From positions 20,688 through 84,687 of the forward strand of contig QUFP01000017.1 of the NCBI GenBank assembly GCA_003478935.1: a stretch of DNA of 64,000 nt. Direction: 5' to 3'. Origin of the DNA: Firmicutes bacterium AF25-13AC (GTDB taxonomy: Bacteria > Bacillota > Clostridia > Lachnospirales > Lachnospiraceae). The translations under genes and the position numbers were made by a program. The notes beneath the pieces are model-generated. The model saw only the letters and a program-made list of their open reading frames with translations. It searched no databases and was not told the origin of the DNA. Shown in pieces: positions 47,298-55,398 of this stretch (positions within the stretch are counted from its first letter, which is position 1; each line of letters opens with the position of its first letter).

Positions 47298-47801
47298 TTA
47301 CGATTGCAAATTCGGCTTCACTTTTACAATTTCTTTTACAAGAAGAATTCCTTCATAACCTCTAAAAGGTGATAACGCTCCTTGTTCAATTGAAGTATCA
47401 ATATACTTTAGTTCAACAATGTCACCAATTTTTAAATCATCTGCCGATATTCTTAAATCTTTATCATATATTGGAATTCCAACAGACTGTGTGAGAGTAG
47501 CAATAGAACGTTCACCTTCAACCTCCTTTCCACCTATTGCATCTCCATGTATTTTATCAATTTTGATTTGAATTATCTTTACATGTTGAACATAGTATTC
47601 TTTTCCGTTCCAATTTCATTTTTTTATAATTTCGCCATTTGTGTTTAATTCAATACCTGATTCTAAAATTGTCAAATAATAATTATTTTCTATGCGATTT
47701 ACTGGTAAAGAGCAACCGGTTATAAGCCAAATCCACAATATAATTAAAAATTTAATCTTTCTCACCCCTTTCTTAAAACAAACTATTTTTAAGTTTCTCA
47801 A
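47298..47801 (-). pseudogene. Lipoprotein gene with an in-frame stop
   Basis: A signal peptide with a lipobox (FLIILWIWLITGC) begins the frame at 47801, or at a GTG near 47765. After GEIIKK a TGA at 47616-47618 interrupts. The same frame then continues NWNGKEYYVQHVKIIQIKID and on through LKIGDIVELKYIDTS to a stop at 47298. A TGG to TGA change would explain it. Function unknown. Confidence 0.6.
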
Positions 47802-47839
47802 AATCCTTACTTTGTTAAAATTTCAAGTTTTCTCATGAG

Positions 47840-48598
47840 TTATTGAATCTTTAGTTCCTCAAAGTGATAGCGTGGTTTTCCTAAGCTCTTCTTTCCGTAT
47901 TCAATTGCCTTCGTAGGGCAATAGCAGATGCAGGCCATACAGTGTGTACATATCTTGCCCCACTCAGGTTTTCCATTCTGAATCTGAATATTGTTTATCG
48001 GACATTTTAAGGCACATTGTCCGCAGCCAATACAGGCTTCGCTCGCATTAAACAAATCTGCCTTGACTATAAGCTGATAAAAAATCGGATTCACAAGTCC
48101 ACTCTTGATTCGATCATACAAATTATTTCGAGGTATTGGAAACTTCTGTCTCTCCTTAACTCTTGCTATAGCATTTTCAATATCTGGATTTGCTTTCTCC
48201 ACAATTTTCACGGCCTCATCTGCCTTTGGTACACCAAACATAGCAATATAGTTCTCCGGCATAACGACTTGTGCCGTTCCCATATATATCAGACGCAGCT
48301 GTGCTGCAAGTTGTCTATTATATTTTGCAGCATTTCCAATCTCGCTGCCGCAATCCATAACAAACCAAATACGCTCAGCAGATGTCAGTTGTGTTTTAGT
48401 AAGCCATTCTGATACTACCCGCGGAATACGCCATGCATATGTCGGAACTACAATAATCACATCCTGTCCCGTCTGTATCAGCGAATTATCCTGTGCTTTA
48501 ATTTTTGCATTTAGATCTATTATCGTATCCTGCAATGCTTCAGCAAATCTCCTTGCTATATATCGGCTGTTTCCTGTTCCTGAAAAGCAAAAAATCAT
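47840..48598 (-). CDS. EFR1-type flavodoxin-ferredoxin fusion protein
   Basis: 252 residues from the ATG at 48598, eight bases after GGAGGTG. The N-terminal flavodoxin-like domain has the FMN loop FCFSGTGNSRYIA. The C-terminal part has two 4Fe-4S motifs (CIGCGQCALKCP, CTHCMACICYCP). It should carry electrons in the cytoplasm; the partner is unknown. It stands alone in a degraded stretch. Confidence 0.87.
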   Translation of the reverse strand: MIFCFSGTGNSRYIARRFAEALQDTIIDLNAKIKAQDNSLIQTGQDVIIVVPTYAWRIPRVVSEWLTKTQLTSAERIWFVMDCGSEIGNAAKYNRQLAAQLRLIYMGTAQVVMPENYIAMFGVPKADEAVKIVEKANPDIENAIARVKERQKFPIPRNNLYDRIKSGLVNPIFYQLIVKADLFNASEACIGCGQCALKCPINNIQIQNGKPEWGKICTHCMACICYCPTKAIEYGKKSLGKPRYHFEELKIQ

Positions 48599-48890
48599 AT
48601 GCAGATACACCTCCGTTCTTTTTATCCCGTATAAGCATCCTCAGCAGTGTTTTTGAAATTCTGTTTTTCCTGCGACTGCCTTTTCTATTCACTCTCTGGA
48701 ATATTGATTCTTTCTTAATACTCCATTCTTTCTGTAATCAGTTCCACCCAAGCAACCTCAAAACCAGCTTTTGCAGCGACATGCCTCTTTTTATTTGCTG
48801 ATTCTTAAAGACCGCATTCTAATTGACAATCATACGGTTCATTTTGCTGGGGACAGGCACTGGATGACTCCGGACAGGCACCGGATGTCC
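48599..48890. other. Gap with gene debris and two repeat copies
   Basis: A minus-strand stretch ending at 48715 reads ESANKKRHVAAKAGFEVAWV then ELITERMEY and a stop, which looks like the tail of a lost gene that I cannot name. Two copies of the dispersed repeat lie at its right end. Nothing else is seen. Confidence 0.4.
48842..48887. repeat. Dispersed repeat copy R4, two units in tandem
   Basis: TTTGCTGGGGACAGGCAC with CTGGATG, followed five bases later by CGGACAGGCACCGGATG. They directly follow the DUF6718 stop codon. Confidence 0.75.
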
Positions 48891-49121
48891 CTATGAACGA
48901 AGCCCTTTTACAAGAGTCTGAAATTCCTGCTCGGTATCCACAAAATGATACGGTGCATACTCTCCATATGCTGTTGGTCTGCTAATTGTTACAAGCTGTA
49001 CTCCCTTATATCCAACTGCTCGATTCAGTTCCCTTTTTAATTCTGCCAGATGCTTTCCATGACTTGTTTTTAAAGCAAAACAACCATGTGCATCACGATC
49101 TTTCGCTACCAGATAACACAT
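48891..49121 (-). CDS. DUF6718 family small protein
   Basis: 76 residues: MCYLVAKDRDAHGCFALKTS then KHLAELKRELNRAVGYKGVQ and TISRPTAYGEYAPYHFV. AAGGAGG precedes the ATG. Such proteins are frequent cargo of integrative elements in gut Firmicutes. No function is known. The codons upstream on the same strand (NYDQILEEESLQFRIANKEA) look like the end of a lost gene that overlapped its start. Confidence 0.65.
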   Translation of the reverse strand: MCYLVAKDRDAHGCFALKTSHGKHLAELKRELNRAVGYKGVQLVTISRPTAYGEYAPYHFVDTEQEFQTLVKGLRS

Positions 49122-49256
49122 TATTCAGCGCCTCCTTATTAGCAATTCGAAACTGTAAAGACTCCTCTTCCAGTATTTGATCGTAATTATCACAAAAAGC
49201 TCAGAACCCCAATGTTTTTTTGTTAAAGATAAACACCAGATGGCATCAATCTAATG

Positions 49257-49766
49257 TTACATTATTTTAATTTGAAAACTATTATTATCCACAAAGTTAA
49301 ATGCTTCTGGTGCTTTTGTCATCCATAGCCTTGGATAATCTAGCTTATGGCGCTCAAGCATGGAACGACAATCTTTTGTTTTTATTTTACAAAAGTCAGT
49401 CTTAAAATTTTTAACACTCCCACTTTTGGTCAGTTCCATAACCGTTCGGACATCTGTACAACGAACTAGCTCATTTTCCAAATTCAAAACTTGCGGAAGA
49501 AAAATGATTTTCAACTTTCCACAATACCTTGTGAGAAGTTCCAAATTCTTTTTAAGATTTGATGTCTGTGATACATCAGTATCAAATACTAAAACCACAG
49601 TCGTTCCTGCCTGAATAGACAACATCTGTGATTTTGGAATCAAATTCTGCACCACATTGAATACCTTTACCTTCCCAGGAATCAACCTTGCTGGTGTCTC
49701 TTTCAATGCTGCTATCAATTGTTGCTCGCACGGACCTTCTACATAATATATGCATTTATTATTCAT
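49257..49766 (-). CDS. TOPRIM-like nuclease partner of the adjacent ATPase
   Basis: 169 residues. The N-terminal strand with a glutamate (CIYYVEGPCEQQLIAAL) and the later DxD (VVLVFDTDVSQ, about residues 60-68) match the TOPRIM pattern of OLD, RNase M5 and RloB/AriB-like nucleases. It overlaps the ATPase gene by 8 bp, so the two are translationally coupled. In AbiL, PARIS and RloAB-like anti-phage systems a SMC-like ATPase works with a TOPRIM effector. I infer a comparable role, without assigning a named system. Confidence 0.65.
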   Translation of the reverse strand: MNNKCIYYVEGPCEQQLIAALKETPARLIPGKVKVFNVVQNLIPKSQMLSIQAGTTVVLVFDTDVSQTSNLKKNLELLTRYCGKLKIIFLPQVLNLENELVRCTDVRTVMELTKSGSVKNFKTDFCKIKTKDCRSMLERHKLDYPRLWMTKAPEAFNFVDNNSFQIKIM

Positions 49767-50877
49767 CTTCCCACCCCATTTCCAATTCGTCTAAAAGCGA
49801 ATCCTGTGGGAGTGAGGCAAATACATCATTCTCCACCGCACAACGTAAAGAGTCTGTATTTCTTTTCAACACATCTGATGCAGAAACAGCTGAAACCTGA
49901 TATATTCCTTCCTCAAGACGTTTGCTCAAAAATACATAGCTATGCTTCGGCAGGTTCAAATCCAACATATCTGTATTATGTGTTGTAAAAATCAACTGCT
50001 CATCGGCTCCGATATGATCCAGCATAATGCCGAAAATCCTTTTCTCAATATCACTTTGAATATATGAGAAATGTTCATCGCAATAATAAAAGCTACTCTC
50101 TTTTACTGCCATTGCAGCAAGGAACATTGCGACATCAATTCCTTCTACTGTACCACTGGACAATATCTCCCGATTCAACAGCTTACCTTCCTGAATGATG
50201 ATTTCCATTCCATCTCTACGAATAATAAAGGTATCCTTCAAATCTTTTGATAAGCTGACGTCTTGTAATGTCGGGTCAAGTGTTCCAATAACAGCGCGTA
50301 ACGTCTTTAACAAGATATTTTTATTCGCACTTGTAAGCTTCAATGATTTCTCTATTTCTGGATACGCAAAACGATATCGTATGGCACCTACCAACTTCTT
50401 AAGCGATGTCGCAGTTCTGGTTGCTTCTATCGTTTGATCTTTCAACTTCTTTACACATTTTTCATATGAATCCATCGTATCAATATCTGCAGTCTGATAC
50501 TGAATTTCAATCTCCTGATTAAAAGCATCAATATGAGCAGACAACCGCTGCAGACGATAATCTCCATTCACAAAGTCAATACTAAAGTATCCTTTATCAC
50601 CTGAAACCATCTCATAAAGCGGTGTTGGATTTCCATCAGCCATATATCCAAAAATACGAAGCAATGCCTTTCCAAGACTGGTCTTTCCTGTAGCATTTGC
50701 TCCCATAAGAATTACAGCTTTCTTATAGCGAAACCGCACTCTCCCTTTCAGATATTCCTGATCTATAATCGAATTAACAATCTTTTTAGGATAGCTAAAA
50801 TTAATATTAAAATCATTAAATCCATAAATTCTCTTCAACACAAGATTCAATACTATCACATCATACCCTCCTGTCAT
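49759..50877 (-). CDS. AAA15/AAA21-type ABC ATPase of a two-gene defence-like module
   Basis: 372 residues. The Walker A loop is LMGANATGKTSLGKALL. The signature-like region is LSSGTVEGIDVAMFLAAMAV, Walker B FYYCDEHFSY, and the switch histidine IFTTHNTDMLDL. This is the RecF/SMC-like class used in OLD, PARIS and AbiL systems. The central part has helices likely forming a short coiled coil. It is first in a two-gene operon with the TOPRIM gene. No integrase or methylase is adjacent. A role in phage defence is inference. Confidence 0.75.
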   Translation of the reverse strand: MTGGYDVIVLNLVLKRIYGFNDFNINFSYPKKIVNSIIDQEYLKGRVRFRYKKAVILMGANATGKTSLGKALLRIFGYMADGNPTPLYEMVSGDKGYFSIDFVNGDYRLQRLSAHIDAFNQEIEIQYQTADIDTMDSYEKCVKKLKDQTIEATRTATSLKKLVGAIRYRFAYPEIEKSLKLTSANKNILLKTLRAVIGTLDPTLQDVSLSKDLKDTFIIRRDGMEIIIQEGKLLNREILSSGTVEGIDVAMFLAAMAVKESSFYYCDEHFSYIQSDIEKRIFGIMLDHIGADEQLIFTTHNTDMLDLNLPKHSYVFLSKRLEEGIYQVSAVSASDVLKRNTDSLRCAVENDVFASLPQDSLLDELEMGWEDE

Positions 50878-50952
50878 TATTTCGTCTTTTACGAACTAAT
50901 GATAACACATTTCAGGAAATATTTCAAGGATACTAGTACACATTTTAATTTG

Positions 50953-51170
50953 GCTGACTTAACCCAGCGGCAAGCCACTGGGGTTCCATTGACGGAGTTC
51001 TAGTGTCTGCGTACATCGCAAGGACTTTGGCAGACACATCTGTTCCGGAGCAACAAAACTCGCGAACAAGCAGTCCTATGACCACATTTGTGTCGATTCG
51101 ATGGAACTGAATCTTCACATTCGCGTTCTCTGGGCCACAAGATCTCCCAGATGGATACTAAGTCAAATAC
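50953..51170. other. Non-coding or degenerate mobile-element end
   Basis: The gap 50878-51321 holds no intact gene. A minus-strand reading of 50953-51030 gives AKVLAMYADTRTPSMEPQWL then AAGLSQ, which reminds me of a transposon-associated 3' end, possibly IS200/IS605 (weak). CCGCTGGGTTAAGTCAG recurs exactly beside the intron at 37.9 kb. Repeat copy R5 follows at 51176. Confidence 0.35.
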
Positions 51171-51175
51171 CCGTT

Positions 51176-51200
51176 TTGCCGGGAACAGGCACTAGATGCT
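51176..51200. repeat. Dispersed repeat copy R5
   Basis: TTTGCCGGGAACAGGCAC then TAGATG. Its GGAACAGGC also pairs with GCCTGTTCC about 30 bases on, giving a hairpin. Confidence 0.7.
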
Positions 51201-51321
51201 AAGATGCATGATCAGAGCCTGTTCCTGAGGTGTTAATGTAATGTCATGGGCGTGTCAAAGGGCTGCTGCACGACGGCTTTTTTCTTTTGCCGTCGCCCGG
51301 CAGTTTGCTCAGTATTCGTTT

Positions 51322-52014
51322 TTAGACGCATTGGGTGAAGAACACTGTTTCAAGTTCATTGAAGTTGCGTGGATTTTCTACTTGGAATACTTTTCGCTCT
51401 CGATCAACAAAAAGAACATTGTCACAAAAATTTGCTGCCAAATCCAAATTGTGAATCGAAAACAGCACAAGATTTCCAGCATCCCGGTATTCCAGCAGCA
51501 TCTTCTTTAAGATAGCGACGCTTTCTGGGTCAAGCCCATTGAACGGTTCATCTAAAATCAGATTGCTTGCGCCAGAGAGGAACGCCGCCATCAGATATAC
51601 TTTTTGCTTCATACCCAAAGAATAGTTCGCAATATACTCATTCAGTGACCGATCCAGCTTAAACATGACCGACAACCTTTTGAGTTTTTCTTCCGCTATC
51701 TTTTCGTCTTGGCGGTATAGTTGGATGATAAATTTTAAGTATTCGGCTCCAGTTAAATTCAAAAACATTTCTTTGCTGTCTGGTACATAGAAAAAGTGAA
51801 ATTTAACCTCAAACAATCGGTTGTTAATCCCATCAATCGACACTTTGCCACGGTCAAAACTGAAAGGTTGTGTAATGGCGTTTAACAATGTTGACTTACC
51901 GATCCCATTTATACCAACTAATGCATAGATGCGGTGATTTTTTAGAGAGCAGGAAACATCTTCAAATATCGTTTTATCACCATAGCTTTTGAAAAGGTTG
52001 TTCACTTCAATCAC
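51322..52014 (-). CDS. ABC transporter ATP-binding protein
   Basis: 230 residues from a GTG at 52014 that overlaps the permease stop codon (GTGA), with GGAGGAAGGAGG upstream. It has Walker A GINGIGKSTLLNAI, signature YSLGMKQKVYLMAAF, Walker B NLILDEPFNGLDPES, and the H-loop SIHNLD. It powers the permease encoded just upstream. Exporters of this size with an XRE regulator often handle antimicrobial peptides or bacteriocins; the substrate here is unknown. Confidence 0.9.
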   Translation of the reverse strand: MIEVNNLFKSYGDKTIFEDVSCSLKNHRIYALVGINGIGKSTLLNAITQPFSFDRGKVSIDGINNRLFEVKFHFFYVPDSKEMFLNLTGAEYLKFIIQLYRQDEKIAEEKLKRLSVMFKLDRSLNEYIANYSLGMKQKVYLMAAFLSGASNLILDEPFNGLDPESVAILKKMLLEYRDAGNLVLFSIHNLDLAANFCDNVLFVDRERKVFQVENPRNFNELETVFFTQCV

Positions 52015-53192
52015 GGAAAATCCTCCTTCCTCCTGCAAAACAGCCAATAGCTGAACTCTGCCACAACAATAGCTGCACTAATACAAGTTGAAAATAAAAG
52101 TGCTGACATTGGAATGGCTCCTTGTGCCACAAAAGTAATTTCACAGATTGTCAGGGCCACACTGACAAAAAGAACAATTACTTTGCTGATATTTCCGTGC
52201 AGCAATTCATTGGTACTATTTGTTGAGCGCGGCATCTTGTAGTCTAAGAAAACACCCAACCATGAGCAAGCGTAGTTCATCATGGTTCCATAAATCAAGA
52301 GCAGACAAGCATCAGCGACGGACAGCCCATGAAGAAAAACGGTTCCGAACCAAAACAAAAAGATTGTTATTTCGCCCCAGATAAACCCTTGTATAGTTTT
52401 CCATAAAAATAGCTGGTGCGTTGAAATAGGAAGAAATGCAAGATAGCTTCTGTTGGGATCGCTAGAATATGCCGTACTTGATATGGTATTGACCGCACAG
52501 CAAGATACCAGCAAAAATAGCTCCAATGAATACGTTCCCGGCAAACCAAGTTTCCCAAAATTGCGAAGCAAAAATCCACACAGAATAAAAACAGTTAAGA
52601 TGTTTTTGATGTTGGAAAAGAAAATCAGCTCTTTGTTCCTTGATACTCTTTTCCATTCAAGCAGCAAATAAGGGTTCTTTATCTTTGTCAATCGAACCGC
52701 TCTGCTTTTTCTCCTGTGCTGGAAGTTTTGAGTATTTATATACCCCCTGATAAACCAATATTTCGCCCCAATTAAGGACATCACAGCGAACAACAGAAAA
52801 GCCGCTATCGCAATCAGAAGCCAGCAGATCGGCACAAATATTGTGTTTATTAAATTCAAAATGCGCGGCTCGAATAAAAGGATGGTCACGACATTTCCGG
52901 CTACTACCGCCAGCAATAGAAATGCTCCATACTGGAAAACAATAAATCCATATCCAACGAGTGCAGATGAAATGAGCGTTCCAATCAGTTCAGAAACCAG
53001 AAATACAAGAAAATCAATCGCAAGAACGCTCAACCAGCAGAACAGTATAATTCCCAATGTTACAATCCAATCCGTATGATCGTACAGAAAATAAGGCCAG
53101 AAAGCGCAAACGGAGATCCCAAGCTGCAAAAGAGCAAGGCGACTAATTACCAGAAAGCCAAGTCTATCTGCAACAATGGGAAAGCATAACAC
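52011..53192 (-). CDS. ABC exporter permease
   Basis: 393 residues with about ten hydrophobic segments (for example LLLAVVAGNVVTILLF and LLIAIAAFLLFAVMSLIGA). The first usual start is GTG at 53192. In-frame codons upstream (KITDQLFANRRIKD) look like genuine N-terminal sequence but no start codon precedes them, so the 5' end may be damaged. It forms an exporter with the next gene. Confidence 0.75.
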   Translation of the reverse strand: MLCFPIVADRLGFLVISRLALLQLGISVCAFWPYFLYDHTDWIVTLGIILFCWLSVLAIDFLVFLVSELIGTLISSALVGYGFIVFQYGAFLLLAVVAGNVVTILLFEPRILNLINTIFVPICWLLIAIAAFLLFAVMSLIGAKYWFIRGYINTQNFQHRRKSRAVRLTKIKNPYLLLEWKRVSRNKELIFFSNIKNILTVFILCGFLLRNFGKLGLPGTYSLELFLLVSCCAVNTISSTAYSSDPNRSYLAFLPISTHQLFLWKTIQGFIWGEITIFLFWFGTVFLHGLSVADACLLLIYGTMMNYACSWLGVFLDYKMPRSTNSTNELLHGNISKVIVLFVSVALTICEITFVAQGAIPMSALLFSTCISAAIVVAEFSYWLFCRRKEDFP

Positions 53193-53232
53193 ATCTTTTA
53201 TCCGACGGTTTGCAAAAAGCTGATCTGTGATT

Positions 53233-53484
53233 TTATATACGGTATAAACTGCGTATCTGTTCTTTTGTCATTTGCGGCTCATATCTCATCAGTTCATCAA
53301 TGCTGATGTTGAAGTAGGTTGCCAACTGCGGCAACAGCGTTATATCTGGATAAGTCATGCCGGTTTCCCATTTTGAAACTGCGGCTTTTGAAACTCCCAT
53401 ATATGCAGCCAATTCATCTTGAGTAATTCCCCGTTTGTGGCGATTTTCAATCAAGACGCGGCCAAGATTGATTTCTTTCATCAT
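53233..53484 (-). CDS. XRE family transcriptional regulator, probably truncated
   Basis: About 83 residues from the ATG at 53484 (AGGAGG upstream). The helix-turn-helix is complete (GITQDELAAYMGVSKAAVSK, WETGMTYPDITLLPQLATYF). The protein stops at MTKEQIRSLYRI, where longer relatives begin a second helical domain of some 200 residues. It lies upstream of the exporter genes on the same strand and probably regulates them. Confidence 0.8.
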   Translation of the reverse strand: MMKEINLGRVLIENRHKRGITQDELAAYMGVSKAAVSKWETGMTYPDITLLPQLATYFNISIDELMRYEPQMTKEQIRSLYRI

Positions 53485-53517
53485 AGGTACCTCCTGATTA
53501 ACAGTATAAGAAAGCAA

Positions 53518-53848
53518 GGGTAAAAAAACAATGGAGCTATATTTTACTTATTTTTGAAAAGTCAACTTGTAGGAAATAAGCAATTAAACCTATTATACTT
53601 CATATCAAAAACAGCAGCAAGTAAAGCTATTCTGGCGCAGCTCTGACGAGTAAACTTCTCGTTTTTTTCTTTTACGGAATTTCTACCAAGCTGTCAAAAC
53701 TTTTGTTCTGTTCTTTCTTTTTAAGGCACAGACTTTCCTCGTGTTACTTTTTTGTTCCTATTCTGATTGACATTCATCTCAATCACCTTCCTTCAACCAA
53801 CCAGGCTACTCAAACCAGATTTGACATTGCTCTTACTTTTTTGCCGGG
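53518..53848. other. Gap upstream of the XRE gene
   Basis: AT-rich, no gene seen. A weak hairpin (ACGAG / CTCGT plus seven Ts) lies near 53648. It must carry the promoter for the XRE-exporter operon. The right end is the left half of repeat copy R6 (TTTTTTGCCGG at 53838-53848). Confidence 0.4.
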
Positions 53849-54481
53849 TCGAGTAGACGTACCTTTCACAAGGTACGTCCATCTACAGATCCGGACGTGC
53901 GGCTTTCCCGCATCCGGCTCCTCATATGGCTAATCGTTTGTCTGATCTCTGTGTACCCGACACTTTTCTCCCTAAAATCAATTTCCTCGTCATGTCAATC
54001 TCTGTGTATTGGACAAGTTTCTTTCTTGGATATCGCCATATGTGGCTCCCTTCCCTCCAGTGGCATTACCCACCTTCTTCGGTAGTATGAAGCCATCCGA
54101 TTGCCTATATTTCTTTTGTCTTTCTTCTTTTATTGATAAGACATACTCTGCTCCTTTTTTTTTCTAAAGCCGAGAAAATATAGGCTCTCTCCAGTTGACA
54201 TACAATCCTTGTATTACATGAATAGGTCCTTCCGACGCCGCAAAGCTGTGTGAAATCTCACCTTAACGATAAACCCACATATTGCCTTCCCCTCTGTCCA
54301 CAGAGTCGGCACTCCGATTTACAGTATTTCGGCGCAGGGTAGCTATCCCTGCAACCTTACTGTCTACGCTTAGCCCATTACATTACTATAATACACTCAA
54401 GACTCGCTTCAAATGCTGTGGTTAGCAGCTTATTTGACGGGATTTCCACCCGCCGGATTGTACACCCTTTGCTGGACGCAC
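53849..54481 (-). mobile_element. Complete ORF-less group II intron (633 nt) inside a dispersed repeat
   Basis: On the minus strand it begins GTGCGTCCAGCAAAGGGTGT at 54481 and ends TCTACTCGAC at 53849, matching group II GUGYG...AY ends. Domain V is at 53887-53920 (GAGCCGGATGCGGG, AAAG, CCGCACGTCCGG), followed by a domain VI stem. Domain IV holds no reading frame, only about 60 nt of AT-rich sequence. The exons rejoin as GTGCCTGTCC plus CCGGCAAAAAAG, which is exactly the uninterrupted repeat. It needs an RT supplied in trans. Confidence 0.85.
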
Positions 54482-54497
54482 GGACAGGCACTGGATG
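54482..54497. repeat. Dispersed repeat copy R6, right half
   Basis: GGACAGGCACTGGATG; the left half GCCGG lies across the intron at 53844-53848. It abuts an IS3 orfB fragment. Confidence 0.8.
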
Positions 54498-54840
54498 CTT
54501 CCAATCGTTCATAGTGATAGAGGATGCCATTATCGTTGGTCAGGTTGGATTCAGCGAATGGATGAAGCTGGTCTGACAAGATCAATGTCCAAAAAGGGCT
54601 GTTCACCAGATAACTCGGCATGCGAAGGATTTTTTGGACGAATGAAAAATGAAATGTTTTATGGTGAAAAATGGGATAAAATTTCAGTAGAAGAATTTAT
54701 CAGCATTATAAACCAATATATGCAATGGTATAGAGATAAAAGGATCAAACTGTCGTTAGGGGGTTTGAGTCCGATGGAGTATAGATGCAGTCTTGGAATT
54801 ACTTAATTCAGGTCCAAGAAAGCGTCCGCACCCCCATCCA
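54498..54840 (+). pseudogene. 3' fragment of an IS3-family (IS150-group) element
   Basis: Coding part LPIVHSDRGCHYRWSGWIQR through CSPDNSACEGFFGRMKNEMF to SPMEYRCSLGIT is the C-terminal third of an IS3 OrfB integrase, with the catalytic D and E regions. It starts directly at repeat R6, so the 5' part is missing. The right end is GTCCGCACCCCCATCCA at 54840. This matches, inverted, the left end TGGATGGGGTGCGGAC of the element at 63888. Confidence 0.85.
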
Positions 54841-54889
54841 TTCCTTCACCTTCTTTTTGATAATCAACAATTCTGCGAACTGGAATTTC

Positions 54890-55075
54890 TCACTTTTTCA
54901 TCTTAGGAGCAATAAGCAGCACCATTGTCACAAGAAAATATACAGCATACAGTAACCAAGTAATTGTATTGCTCCAAGGAAAACTCTTTTCTGGATGATT
55001 CAATGCAAACATTATAAATACAATAGCTACAATCAACATTATCACACCGATAATCCTTGAATATACTCTTTTCAT
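54890..55075 (-). CDS. Small two-helix membrane protein
   Basis: 61 residues: a basic N-terminus (MKRVYSRIIG), two hydrophobic helices (VIMLIVAIVFIMFAL, WLLYAVYFLVTMVLLIA), and a basic end (PKMKK). A ribosome site (GGAGGGAC) precedes the ATG. No family recognised and no clear partner gene. Confidence 0.5.
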   Translation of the reverse strand: MKRVYSRIIGVIMLIVAIVFIMFALNHPEKSFPWSNTITWLLYAVYFLVTMVLLIAPKMKK

Positions 55076-55398
55076 GAAAAGTCCCTCCTTGTCAAACCGG
55101 GTAGTTATCGACTTAATTGGTATCCAAGATTATCCCATTATACCATTTCCCTACATCTCCTTCAACGTGAAACTCATCGTCCAAAGCCCCATATCACATC
55201 TGGAAAGTAATTATTGATTATCACTGCACAAAAACAATACTTGTATCATGAATGTTCTTTCACATACTGCAAAAATTTCGGTGTCATTGACCAGTATTTT
55301 ACACCCCAGTTTTCAAAATTCTTTTGCTGGGGACAGGCACTAGATCTCTACGCAAAATTCTCCACAAATTGTGACGCACATCTTGCAGAAAGCCTTTT
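55076..55398. other. Gap with repeat copy R7
   Basis: No gene is seen. It holds the promoter region of the small membrane protein and one dispersed repeat at 55322-55345, 53 bp beyond the P1 peptidase stop. Confidence 0.4.
55322..55345. repeat. Dispersed repeat copy R7
   Basis: TTTTGCTGGGGACAGGCAC then TAGAT, downstream of the P1 peptidase gene. Confidence 0.75.

Noticed and set aside
51271..51295. CGACGGC / GCCGTCG hairpin as terminator of the ABC exporter
   Set aside because: No T-run follows the stem on the minus strand.
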